Part shown: positions 29,516-37,384 of the stretch, piece after piece
How the letters are laid out: each line of letters opens with the position of its first letter
Position numbering within the stretch: the stretch's first letter is position 1
DNA from: Gammaproteobacteria bacterium
GTDB lineage: Bacteria > Pseudomonadota > Gammaproteobacteria > Poriferisulfidales > GCA-002705445
Reading direction: 5' to 3'
Length of the DNA: 64,000 nucleotides
NCBI GenBank assembly: GCA_018674175.1
Contig: JABHAT010000029.1
Span: 91,825 to 155,824 of the forward strand
Notes under the pieces: generated by a model
The model's database searches: none
Seen by the model: only the letters and a program-made list of their open reading frames with translations
What the model was told of the DNA's origin: nothing
Program-made: the position numbers and the translations under genes

Positions 29516-30616
29516 TTGTCAAAAAAAGTTTTGAGAGGAGCAATTCAGAAGGTTGCCACTGGGCCTGAGTTTAGTAAAAATATATCTGTAGAGGATAGCT
29601 ATAATTCGATGCTGAGTATTCTTGATAATGATGCTGATCCTGTGCAAGCTGCAATTTATTTGATTGCAATGAGAATGAAAAGAGAGACTATGGATGAAAA
29701 TATAGGCTCCCTTAAAGCATTAATTGATAAATCAAATATAATTACTTCTGATGTCGATGAACTTCTTGATATCGCAGAACCATACAATGGTTTTCTTAGG
29801 AACACACCATTAAGTGCTTTTCTTCCAGCAGTATTTGCTTCTATTGGTATTCCTTGTATTACTCATGGAGTAAAAACAGTAGGCCCAAAATTTGGGTTAA
29901 CTACAAAAAGAATATTAGAAACTGCAGGAATAAATGTAGAGCAAAATTCACAAGAAGCTTCGGTATCTTTAGAAAATAAAGATATTGGTTGGGCATATCT
30001 TGATCAAGGAGAATTTTGTAAGCCACTATATGATTTAGTAGACTTGAGAACAAGAATGGTAAAAAGAACTATATTGACAACAATAGAGGTCCTTGTAGGA
30101 CCTATTAGAGCTAGAAAAAAAACTCATCTATTGACTGGTTATGTCCATGCTGCTTACCCACCCGTGTATTCTGATTTAGCAAAAGTTGCAGGATTTGATT
30201 CAGCAATATTGGTTAAAGGTGTGGAAGGTGGAGTTTCGCCTGCATTAAGAGGAGATGGAAAGGTCTTTTATTATTCGGATAATAATGAGATGCAGGAGAC
30301 TAAATTTAATCCAAAAAATATATCAATTGAGCAAAATATGAGAGCAGTACCTCTTCCGGAATTAGAAAAGCAAGATGAAATAAAATTAGATGAAATTTCT
30401 AGTGATATTAATGTTCAAGATTTTTCTACTAAGGCTGTTGAAATTGGTGATGAAGCATTAAACGGTAAAGATGGCCCAGCAAAAGATACTTTAATATATA
30501 CTGGGGCACTTTCTTTATCTATCATAAGGAATATTGATTTTAATGAAGCAGCTAGTAAAATTAAAAATACTATAGACAGTGGTAAAGCAAAAGAATTTTT
30601 TTATAATGCAGTTTAA
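29516..30616 (+). CDS. TrpD2-like protein (anthranilate phosphoribosyltransferase-like fold)
   Basis: A 366-aa protein of the glycosyltransferase family 3/TrpD superfamily: an N-terminal helical domain (about 1-80) and then the nucleoside-phosphorylase-like alpha/beta domain. The PRPP motif of true TrpD (GTGGD) is replaced by EPYNGFLRNTP, and the HGNR motif by ITHGVKTVGPK, as in TrpD2/YbiB proteins. No other trp genes are nearby, so tryptophan synthesis is unlikely. YbiB-type members bind nucleic acids. Start is TTG at 29516 with AGGAG 9 bases before. Its role next to the dsr region is unknown. Confidence 0.75.
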   Translation: MSKKVLRGAIQKVATGPEFSKNISVEDSYNSMLSILDNDADPVQAAIYLIAMRMKRETMDENIGSLKALIDKSNIITSDVDELLDIAEPYNGFLRNTPLSAFLPAVFASIGIPCITHGVKTVGPKFGLTTKRILETAGINVEQNSQEASVSLENKDIGWAYLDQGEFCKPLYDLVDLRTRMVKRTILTTIEVLVGPIRARKKTHLLTGYVHAAYPPVYSDLAKVAGFDSAILVKGVEGGVSPALRGDGKVFYYSDNNEMQETKFNPKNISIEQNMRAVPLPELEKQDEIKLDEISSDINVQDFSTKAVEIGDEALNGKDGPAKDTLIYTGALSLSIIRNIDFNEAASKIKNTIDSGKAKEFFYNAV

Positions 30617-30667
30617 ACTATAATTATATAAAATCTTAAATAAACTAAAGTAAATAAGAGGGGAAAA

Positions 30668-30862
30668 ATGAACGAGACATATAGAAATGCAGTAGTACAA
30701 ATGGAAGAACAAGGTATCCAAGAAGAATATATTCTTGGTTGGCAGGGTGGTTTTTTAGGACATCCTCCAAGAGAAGAGACAAGAACAAATGAAGCTTATG
30801 ATGCAGGTTTTGAAGATGGGCAGCAAAAAAACTTAGCCAATTTAAGTAATTGGAAGAAGTAA
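30668..30862 (+). CDS. Short RMF-like protein
   Basis: A 64-aa hydrophilic protein with an RMF-like layout: G-W-x2-G-F-x-G-x-P, then about eight residues, then A-Y-x2-G-F-x-D-G. RMF (ribosome modulation factor) has comparable GY..G..G..P and W..GW repeats. The similarity is short and I regard it as suggestive only. RBS AGAGGGG is 4-5 bases ahead of the ATG. It follows the TrpD2-like gene by 51 bases and ends 2 bases from a convergent gene. Confidence 0.65.
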   Translation: MNETYRNAVVQMEEQGIQEEYILGWQGGFLGHPPREETRTNEAYDAGFEDGQQKNLANLSNWKK

Positions 30863-30864
30863 AA

Positions 30865-31419
30865 TTATTTATTTACTAAGGATTCAATAGGTCTTCTTAA
30901 AGATAACAATATTTTTGGGACCTCCTGATCTATAACGTACATTCTTATCCAGTTATTATCCAATTCACCCATCTGAGCCATTAGGTGATTGCCTAGTATA
31001 ATTCTAGCTTTGTAACTTGGCTCTTCTGTGTATTCTAATTCAGAGTATTCTTCCATTCGGTCATTTAAAAGATTAATGAATTTGGTTTTAATATTTTTAT
31101 CTGGAATTTTCAAGTCAACTTGATTAATGTTCACCGTTTCATTTAATTTTTTAGCAATGTCTGTTATAAAAATTATCTTCTTTTCAGTACCATAAGATTT
31201 AACTTCATTGTTTGTAATATAAATTTGAAAGCATGAAACTTCTTTTAAGATTTCCAATCTATCTGACCAAGTGTCTGTATCAAAACCTTCGTTTTCTAAA
31301 TTCAATAAAGTTTTTTTTGATATTTTCCATATACTTACAGCAAGTGCGCTAGCAATTTGACCAATTTGCTTTTTCTTTCCTTTTTGATTCCAAGTGCCGT
31401 GTATTCTTTGTATACTCAT
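30865..31419 (-). CDS. Conserved-looking protein of unknown function (184 aa)
   Basis: I do not recognise this 184-aa protein. It is soluble, begins with a basic stretch (GTWNQKGKKKQIGQIAS), has a mixed alpha/beta composition, and ends with EVPKILLSLRRPIESL. No signal peptide or metal motif is seen. It lies in the accessory block beside dsr, convergent with the RMF-like gene and divergent (50 bp) from a 2OG dioxygenase-like gene. Confidence 0.7.
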   Translation of the reverse strand: MSIQRIHGTWNQKGKKKQIGQIASALAVSIWKISKKTLLNLENEGFDTDTWSDRLEILKEVSCFQIYITNNEVKSYGTEKKIIFITDIAKKLNETVNINQVDLKIPDKNIKTKFINLLNDRMEEYSELEYTEEPSYKARIILGNHLMAQMGELDNNWIRMYVIDQEVPKILLSLRRPIESLVNK

Positions 31420-31469
31420 TTAAAACATTAACCAAATAAAATTTATAATTTCATTATACATTATTAATT

Positions 31470-32042
31470 ATGATAGAGATAAAGCCAAATACTTTTATAT
31501 ATGAATTTAAAAACGCATTAAAAAAAGATGATTGTTTAAACATTATTAAACGATTTGAAGAAAACAAAGAAGAACATTATGAGGGTAAAATTGGCCAGAA
31601 TCTTAACAAAGACCTTGATATAAAAAAATCTACAGATCTTTTTATCAGTGGTAAAGAAAACTGGAGAGATGTAGATAAGTTATTTTTTACAGCATTAGCT
31701 AATTCTTTGAATGAATTCAAGAACGAAATAGATTTTTTTAAAGGACCATTTAAAGACATGGGATACGGAATTCAAAGAACTGGCCCAGGTCAATTTTATC
31801 ATTGGCACATCGATGGTGGCAGCCATGATTTTAGTAATAGACAATTAGTAGCTATTTTTTATTTAAATGATGTGGAAGAAAAACAAGGCGGAACAACAGA
31901 TTTTTTACATCAAGGAGTTAATGTTATTCCTGAAGCTGGAAAACTAATATTGTTTCCTCCATTTTGGACGCACAAACATAGGGGCGCGGAAGTTGTTTCA
32001 GGGCAGAAATATATAGCTACTACTTGGATAGTTTTTGCTTAA
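31470..32042 (+). CDS. 2-oxoglutarate/Fe(II) dioxygenase, PKHD/prolyl-hydroxylase type
   Basis: A 190-aa 2OG oxygenase. The iron-binding facial triad is visible as HxD (WHIDGG, about residues 114-116) and a distal His in PPFWTHKHRGAEVVSG. The following K/R-containing segment serves 2OG. The substrate is not predictable; PKHD-type hydroxylases act on proteins or small molecules. It ends 4 bases from the convergent 106-aa gene. Confidence 0.8.
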   Translation: MIEIKPNTFIYEFKNALKKDDCLNIIKRFEENKEEHYEGKIGQNLNKDLDIKKSTDLFISGKENWRDVDKLFFTALANSLNEFKNEIDFFKGPFKDMGYGIQRTGPGQFYHWHIDGGSHDFSNRQLVAIFYLNDVEEKQGGTTDFLHQGVNVIPEAGKLILFPPFWTHKHRGAEVVSGQKYIATTWIVFA

Positions 32043-32046
32043 GGCG

Positions 32047-32367
32047 TCAGGAGAAAGAAGTCTCTTCCATATTTCCTGATATATCTATATCAATAACCTT
32101 TATATCTGGCATTTGATTAATAATATAAGCCGCCATCATAATTGCCGTTTCTTTTTTATTTAAATGAATAGATGTAAATAAACGATCTGCAGCTATTTGA
32201 CATTTTTGAAATTGGTTAGGATTTTCAACCCAGCTTTTGCTCATTTGCCAACCTTTATTCATATCGGAATCCATCTGGTTAAAAAAAGACTGGGCTTCAG
32301 CTATGATTTTTTTTTTGACTTTAAGAGGGTACTCATTCTCACCGAGAATGACATTTAGTTCATGCAT
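32047..32367 (-). CDS. Unknown protein, distal gene of the Cas6/RspA operon (106 aa)
   Basis: A 106-aa soluble, mostly helical protein starting MHELNVILGENEYPLKVKK, with a central lysine- and serine-rich helix and a hydrophobic ETAIMMAAYIINQMP segment too short to be a clear membrane span. No recognisable family. Three bases separate it from the preceding 68-aa gene, indicating one operon. Confidence 0.7.
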   Translation of the reverse strand: MHELNVILGENEYPLKVKKKIIAEAQSFFNQMDSDMNKGWQMSKSWVENPNQFQKCQIAADRLFTSIHLNKKETAIMMAAYIINQMPDIKVIDIDISGNMEETSFS

Positions 32368-32370
32368 TTT

Positions 32371-32577
32371 TTATTTCTTAGAGCCTTTCTCTTTATGTGC
32401 AATATCAACTATATCCATTGCTAAATCTCTATACTCTTCTCTAAAACCCGATATTTCAGAATCATCGTCTGGCGCAAAGTATTCAGATGCTTCAACTCCT
32501 TGTGCTCTATCTAAAGCTATAAATTTCTTTTGCATTGCTATCATTTTTTGTATTTTTTCTTGCTTACTGTCACTCAT
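32371..32577 (-). CDS. Unknown short protein (68 aa)
   Basis: A 68-aa charged protein. An N-terminal helix is rich in K, Q and M, a central acidic motif reads FAPDDDSEISGF, and the C-terminal helix ends KEKGSKK. No cysteines and no membrane segment. Tight spacing to the 106-aa gene supports translation; it follows the RspA-type gene by 83 bases on the same strand. Confidence 0.7.
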   Translation of the reverse strand: MSDSKQEKIQKMIAMQKKFIALDRAQGVEASEYFAPDDDSEISGFREEYRDLAMDIVDIAHKEKGSKK

Positions 32578-32660
32578 TTAATCCACCCTTTCTTTATCCA
32601 CTAAAATCTAATGATAACCTAGTTACCAACATAAAATCCACTAGTCCAAATTGGATAGGT

Positions 32661-33002
32661 TTAATAACCGCCTTTTCTTCTGCTTTCTGGTAAACCAGAT
32701 ATTCTTCCACCCTGTTTACTTGGATCGCCAGGAAAAAGATCGTAAAGAACTTTAGCATCAATCTTTTCACCCCAAAGTTTTTCAAAAAACTTTACTAATT
32801 TTCTTGTATTCGGTTGATTTCCAGCATTATTAAAGAATTCATCTCTCAGATGATTTATTACATCCCAATGTCTTTCTGTTAGCTCTAATTTTTCACTATC
32901 AGCAATTGCTTGAGCAAGATCTTTAGACCAATCTTCAGCATTTATCAAATATCCCATTTCTGTTGTTTCTATTTGTTTCCCCGCAATTTCTATTGTCGGC
33001 AT
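32661..33002 (-). CDS. rspA: DsrC/TusE-family protein without the redox cysteines (RspA type)
   Basis: A 113-aa DsrC-superfamily protein: TEMGYLINAEDWSKDLAQAIA, LTERHWDVINHLRDEF and LYDLFPGDPSKQGGRISGLP align with DsrC. The C-terminal arm reads RRKGGY, so both DsrC cysteines are absent; compare the true DsrC at 38548. Cysteine-less DsrC homologues have been called RspA and proposed as regulatory sulfur-related proteins. It cannot carry a persulfide or trisulfide on the arm. Encoded 25 bases after the Cas6-like gene. Confidence 0.88.
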   Translation of the reverse strand: MPTIEIAGKQIETTEMGYLINAEDWSKDLAQAIADSEKLELTERHWDVINHLRDEFFNNAGNQPNTRKLVKFFEKLWGEKIDAKVLYDLFPGDPSKQGGRISGLPESRRKGGY

Positions 33003-33027
33003 TTTAACCTCCCAAACTAGTTATATT

Positions 33028-33708
33028 TTATTCACTACTTTTCGAGATAGCCACAGGAGCTATACTTTTGTGAGGTAAAAAGATACCACATCCATATAAT
33101 TTTCCAATACCTATTCCGAGCTGTTGTATTTTAATTGAGTCCTTTTTTTCAAGATCAGTGATTAATAAAGTCTTACCAATAAGCTTTTCATTTTCTATTT
33201 TAATTATATGCTCTTTGCCACATAGCATTTTTTTCACCTTAATATCCATTGATTTCAGAGATGAGTTAACATCTGCGAGAAATTCGTTCTCATTCTTATT
33301 GTTTTCAACTACTACAGATCTACAAAAAAGAGTATCCGTAATAACTAATTTTTTAATACTGGGTTTTGAAAGTTTCATTTCGTATTTTCCAACTTTAAGT
33401 GTTTCTCCATCTAAATTGTAAAATTCATCAGCGAAATCCAATGGTGCTCTAATACAAAATCGTGTTCTTTTTGACAAATAAATTTCTGTTTCTGGTCTTT
33501 CCCATCCCGCACCAGATTCTGCCCCATGAACTGAATGAATAGCCAAATTATCAATTTTATCAATTTTTGGAAATCTTTTTATTACAGCTTTAAAAAGATC
33601 GCAAGCATGATCTGCAGAAATTTTAGTGCAATTAACCTTGAAAGATATATCAACTATTTTATCATCGGTTTTGTTTGGACTATCTTGATTGTCTTCTTCC
33701 CAATACAT
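33028..33708 (-). CDS. Cas6/Cmx6-family RAMP protein without CRISPR context
   Basis: A 226-aa protein resembling the type I-MYXAN Cas6/Cmx6 family. N-terminal VDISFKVNCTKISADHACDLFKAV, then IHSVHGAESGAGWERPE with candidate catalytic histidines (about 57-60), LYLSKRTRFCIRAP-like strand pairing, TLFCRSVVV, KKMLCGKEH, and the C-terminal glycine-rich G-loop GIGIGKLYGCGIFLPHKS. No cas gene or CRISPR repeat exists anywhere in the window. It is embedded in an operon with an RspA-type gene. A non-CRISPR RNA-binding or processing role is inferred. Confidence 0.75.
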   Translation of the reverse strand: MYWEEDNQDSPNKTDDKIVDISFKVNCTKISADHACDLFKAVIKRFPKIDKIDNLAIHSVHGAESGAGWERPETEIYLSKRTRFCIRAPLDFADEFYNLDGETLKVGKYEMKLSKPSIKKLVITDTLFCRSVVVENNKNENEFLADVNSSLKSMDIKVKKMLCGKEHIIKIENEKLIGKTLLITDLEKKDSIKIQQLGIGIGKLYGCGIFLPHKSIAPVAISKSSE

Positions 33709-33711
33709 AAA

Positions 33712-33903
33712 TTATTTTTTTGGTGAAGTAAATAGATTTTCTAAATCAGTTTCCCAATAATCAGGTGTGTCCTCAAAATTAGGCTTAATGTCCAATGATA
33801 AAAACATCTCTCCTTCATCAATCTTTTTAGATATAAAATCTTTAAGATCTTTATATGTTTTCATATTGTATTGCTGTATCAATATCTCACTTATAGTTAA
33901 CAT
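33712..33903 (-). CDS. Unknown short protein upstream of the Cas6-like gene (63 aa)
   Basis: A 63-aa acidic protein with a central helix MKTYKDLKDFISKKIDEGE and a DIKPNFEDTPDYW segment. No family recognised. Three-base gaps on both sides, to the TauD-like gene and the Cas6-like gene, make translation coupling and a real gene likely. Confidence 0.65.
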   Translation of the reverse strand: MLTISEILIQQYNMKTYKDLKDFISKKIDEGEMFLSLDIKPNFEDTPDYWETDLENLFTSPKK

Positions 33904-33906
33904 TTT

Positions 33907-34788
33907 TTATTCCACTCTCCTTGAAAATCTAAGTCTTTTTAGTAATCTTTTATTTTCTCCATCAATATATTTTTCTCGTTTGTGTAAAATATTATTCGCT
34001 ATATAACCTTGATTTTCTTTTAGCAAAATATTAATCACGTATTTATTGTCTTCAGCGATAAAACTAAAAATATAATCTTTGATTTTTTTAATCATATCAC
34101 TTTTTTGCCAAATAATATTTTGTTGTCTAGAAGTGAACCTCATATTGAGACAACCATCCTCATCGGTGTAAAATACTGGACCTACTATAGAAGAGCTACC
34201 AGAAATATTATTATTTTTTGGAATCTCCATTATATTATTTTGCATTAAGATCTCTATAAAATCAGGATTATGATCTCTGAGATAAATATACATAATTTCA
34301 TGATCTAGTAATATATTTTGCCCGCCATTAGCTGCAGGATTTTCGCAATGTAATAAAAAGGATTTTACTGAATCTTTTATGGGATAATAGTAGCCATCCG
34401 TATGCCAATTAAGCTGTTTATTTGTGTATGGTATATATTCCACGCCAGATTTTTTTTCTTTTACCGTAGATTGATCTGTTATATTTGAAATATCATTTTC
34501 ATTTGCAAGGAGATTTGATATGGAATCTTTTAATTGTAACCTAGAACAAAATTCTTGAATATTTGCATCAGTAAGTTTTGTGTTAAATTCATATGATGCA
34601 AAATTATATTTTTTAATAATCTTTTTTAGAGAATCTATACCAATGTTACTTAAATCTTTATTATCAAACTTTGTAAAAAGATTTTCTTTTTTTACTGGAT
34701 ATAGCGACAATTTTTTCTTTCGCCATTCTTTATACTCAGTTTCATTTTCTATTTGAAAAGGTGATTTCATTTTACGATTGTATGACAT
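33907..34788 (-). CDS. TauD/TfdA-like 2-oxoglutarate dioxygenase
   Basis: A 293-aa clavaminate-synthase-like oxygenase. HxD iron motif in NWHTDGYY (about residues 128-133), distal His in ANNILHKREKY near residue 270 and a following Arg-rich end for 2OG. TauD relatives release sulfite from organosulfonates, but substrate specificity cannot be read here. First gene of the minus-strand operon that diverges from dsrA across 199 bases. Confidence 0.78.
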   Translation of the reverse strand: MSYNRKMKSPFQIENETEYKEWRKKKLSLYPVKKENLFTKFDNKDLSNIGIDSLKKIIKKYNFASYEFNTKLTDANIQEFCSRLQLKDSISNLLANENDISNITDQSTVKEKKSGVEYIPYTNKQLNWHTDGYYYPIKDSVKSFLLHCENPAANGGQNILLDHEIMYIYLRDHNPDFIEILMQNNIMEIPKNNNISGSSSIVGPVFYTDEDGCLNMRFTSRQQNIIWQKSDMIKKIKDYIFSFIAEDNKYVINILLKENQGYIANNILHKREKYIDGENKRLLKRLRFSRRVE

Positions 34789-34850
34789 TTCTTATTATTT
34801 TTGATAGGATATTGTTATTATTTATATTTAAAAGCGTGTATTTAATTATA

Positions 34851-34866
34851 TACCTATTTAGAGATA
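34851..34866. promoter_or_regulatory. NarL-like 7-2-7 binding site between dsrA and the Cas6/RspA operon
   Basis: TACCTAT-TT-AGAGATA matches the NarL 7-2-7 consensus TACYYMT-nn-AKRRGTA at 13 of 14 specified positions. It lies 121 bases before dsrA and 62 bases before the divergent TauD-like start. A second near-palindrome, GTATTTAATTATATAC (34838-34853), overlaps its left end. A NarX/NarL-like pair is encoded directly after dsrR, so autologous control of dsr is plausible. Confidence 0.55.
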
Positions 34867-34945
34867 CATAAATCAGATCAAAAGAGATAGAAAAAGCATC
34901 CCAAAAGAACGATGTCATTAGCCTTTAATTACTCATAAAATAAAG

Positions 34946-34959
34946 TTATCTATAGATAA
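34946..34959. promoter_or_regulatory. Perfect 14-bp palindrome in the dsrA leader
   Basis: TTATCTATAGATAA is fully self-complementary and sits 28 bases before the dsrA GTG, just after a TAAAAT (-10-like, 34936-34941). It could be an operator or, as RNA, a small leader hairpin. No family of regulator is recognised from it. Confidence 0.4.
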
Positions 34960-34987
34960 GTTTAATGTAATACAAAGGAGAATAAGA

Positions 34988-36241
34988 GTGGCTGATAAAC
35001 ATGTAACCCCTATGTTAGATGAGTTGGAGCACGGCCCATGGCCAAGTTTCATATCTGGAATCAAAAGATTAAGAGACCAACATCCCCAAGAAAGAATTTC
35101 AGGTATGGCAAATTCTCTACTTGGTCAGTTAGAACACTCTTACGAGACAAGAAAGGGATATTGGAAAGGTGGTACTGTAAGTGTATTTGGTTATGGAAGT
35201 GGAATTATTCCAAGATTTTCTGAAGTTGGAGATGCTTTTCCAGAGTCTAGAGAATTTCATACTTTAAGAGTTCAGCCTCCTGCAGGAAATTACTATACAA
35301 CAGGAATGTTAAGACAGCTTGGAGAAAGTTGGGAAAAGCATGGATCAGGTCTTCAGACTTTCCATGGTCAAACAGGAAACATAATGTTTATTGGCTCAAC
35401 AACAGAAAATACTCAACACTTTTTTGATGAAATAAATGAATATGGTTGGGATTTAGGTGGAGCTGGACCTTGTGTAAGAACAGGAATGTGCTGTGTTGGT
35501 GCCGCAAGATGCGAGCAATCAAATATTGACGAAATTAAAATACATAGAACACTTTTAAATAATTTCACCGATGATGTTCATCGTCCTGCATTGCCTTACA
35601 AATTTAAATTTAAAGTTTCTGGGTGTCCAAACGACTGCGTTAACTCTATTGAAAGAGCTGATTGCGCGATTATTGGTACATGGAGAGACGATATGAAAGT
35701 TGATCAAGAAGAAGTAAAAAACTTTGTGGAGGAAAAAGGAAGAAAGTATGTAATTGATAATGTAATTACTAGGTGCCCTACAAATTGTTTATCTTTAAAA
35801 GATGATGACACGCTTGAGGTTGATAACAGAAACTGTGTTAAGTGTATGCATTGTTTAAATGTAATGCCAAAAGCTTTAAGCCCAGGTGATGATAAAGGAG
35901 CAACTATCCTAATGGGTGGTAAAAGAACACTTAAAGTTGGTGATCTTATGGGAACAGTAGTAGTTCCTTTCATGAAATTAGATACAGAAGAAGACTATGA
36001 AAAGCTTACAGAATTAGCTGAAGAAACCATAGACTTTTGGGCTGAAAATGGTCTAGAGCATGAACGTTGTGGAGAAATGATAGAAAGAATCGGTCTTGTT
36101 AATTTCCTTGATGGTATTGGCTTAGAAGTTGATCCTAATATGGTGGCAGACCCAACAACAAGTTCTTACGTCAGAATGGATGGATGGGATGACGAAGCCG
36201 AAAAATGGTTTAAAGAAAAACTAGAGGCTGCAGAAGCTTAA
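34988..36241 (+). CDS. dsrA: Dissimilatory sulfite reductase (reverse type) alpha subunit
   Basis: Catalytic siroheme protein that in sulfur oxidisers produces sulfite from DsrC-bound sulfur. The 417-aa protein has coupled siroheme-[4Fe-4S] cysteines C169-x5-C175 and C213-x3-C217. An inserted ferredoxin domain (about 255-300) holds C263, C267, C283, C286 and C289. Start is GTG, with AAAGGAG 6 bases before. First gene of the complete dsr locus; the oxidative direction is inferred from the co-encoded dsrEFH and dsrL. Confidence 0.97.
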   Translation: MADKHVTPMLDELEHGPWPSFISGIKRLRDQHPQERISGMANSLLGQLEHSYETRKGYWKGGTVSVFGYGSGIIPRFSEVGDAFPESREFHTLRVQPPAGNYYTTGMLRQLGESWEKHGSGLQTFHGQTGNIMFIGSTTENTQHFFDEINEYGWDLGGAGPCVRTGMCCVGAARCEQSNIDEIKIHRTLLNNFTDDVHRPALPYKFKFKVSGCPNDCVNSIERADCAIIGTWRDDMKVDQEEVKNFVEEKGRKYVIDNVITRCPTNCLSLKDDDTLEVDNRNCVKCMHCLNVMPKALSPGDDKGATILMGGKRTLKVGDLMGTVVVPFMKLDTEEDYEKLTELAEETIDFWAENGLEHERCGEMIERIGLVNFLDGIGLEVDPNMVADPTTSSYVRMDGWDDEAEKWFKEKLEAAEA

Positions 36242-36278
36242 TTTTTTTTTCAATAAATTTTAAAATAAGGAATAAATA

Positions 36279-37367
36279 ATGTCAGAAAAACAAGCAACTA
36301 TTGCACATAGACCACCTAAAGAAACAGGTTGTCCTGATGCATTTCAATATATGCATCCAGTAATGAGAAGAAATTATGGCCAATGGGCTTATCATGAAGA
36401 TCCACGTCCTGGAGTCTTAAAACATGTAGCGCATAGCGGTGATGCTATATGGACAATTAGAGCTGGTACTCAAAGAATTTTAGATGTAACTAGTCTAAAT
36501 TTACTATGTGACATTGGCGATAAATATGCGGATGGTTATGTCAGATTTACAATTAGAAGTAATATTGAATACATGGTTGACCAAGAATCCAAAGTTGGAC
36601 CACTAATAGTTGAGTTAGAAAAAAATGGTTTTGTAGTTGGTGGAACAAAAAACTCTGTTGCAATGATATCTCATACACAAGGTTGGTTGCATTGTGATAT
36701 TCCAGGTACTGATGCATCTGGAGTTGTAAAAGCAATGATGGATGAGGTTATTGATGAATTCAAAGGATGGAATATGCCTAACAGAGTTCATATGACTACA
36801 TCGTGCTGTCAAATTAATTGTGGTGGACAAGGCGATATTGCTATTAATGTTCAGCATACAAAACCACCAAAAATAAATCATGATTTAGTTTCAAATGTTT
36901 GTGAAAGACCTTCAGTTGTAGCACGATGTCCAGTAGCTGCAATTAGACCAGCACAAATTAATGGAAAACCATCTTTAGAGGTTGATGAGAAAAAATGTAT
37001 ATGTTGTGGTGCTTGTTACCCACCATGTCCCCCAATGCAAATTAATGATGCAGAGCACACAAAGCTTTCAGTTTGGGTGGGAGGAAATCATTCAAATGCT
37101 AGAGGAAAACCATCTTTTCAAAAATTAGTAGCTGCTGGTATTCCAAATAATCCACCAAGGTGGCCTGAAGCTACAGCTATCGTTAAAAAAATTCTAAGAG
37201 CATATAGAGATGATGCAAAAGACTGGGAAAGAATTAGTGACTGGGTTGAAAGAATTGGTTGGCCTAGATTCTTTGAGCTAACAGGGCTACCTTTTACAAA
37301 ATTCCATATTAATAATTGGAAGGGAGCAAGAAATAGTCTTAACGCATCTACTCATATTAGATTTTAA
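36279..37367 (+). CDS. dsrB: Dissimilatory sulfite reductase (reverse type) beta subunit
   Basis: Partner of DsrA in the alpha2beta2 enzyme. The 362-aa protein has siroheme/cluster cysteines around C139 and C176-C177-x3-C181. The ferredoxin domain motif C240-x2-C243-x2-C246-x3-C250 is near residue 245. Begins 37 bases after dsrA behind an AAGGAAT RBS. Confidence 0.97.
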   Translation: MSEKQATIAHRPPKETGCPDAFQYMHPVMRRNYGQWAYHEDPRPGVLKHVAHSGDAIWTIRAGTQRILDVTSLNLLCDIGDKYADGYVRFTIRSNIEYMVDQESKVGPLIVELEKNGFVVGGTKNSVAMISHTQGWLHCDIPGTDASGVVKAMMDEVIDEFKGWNMPNRVHMTTSCCQINCGGQGDIAINVQHTKPPKINHDLVSNVCERPSVVARCPVAAIRPAQINGKPSLEVDEKKCICCGACYPPCPPMQINDAEHTKLSVWVGGNHSNARGKPSFQKLVAAGIPNNPPRWPEATAIVKKILRAYRDDAKDWERISDWVERIGWPRFFELTGLPFTKFHINNWKGARNSLNASTHIRF

Positions 37368-37384
37368 TAAAAAGAGGAGATATT

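Noticed and set aside
32594..32785. 63-codon minus-strand frame overlapping the RspA-type gene
   Set aside because: It is in another frame of a clear DsrC-family gene and has no domain signal.
36241..36251. T-run after dsrA as an internal terminator
   Set aside because: The preceding stem is about five pairs with a wobble. DsrA and DsrB are needed in equal amounts and an RBS follows, so attenuation is unlikely.
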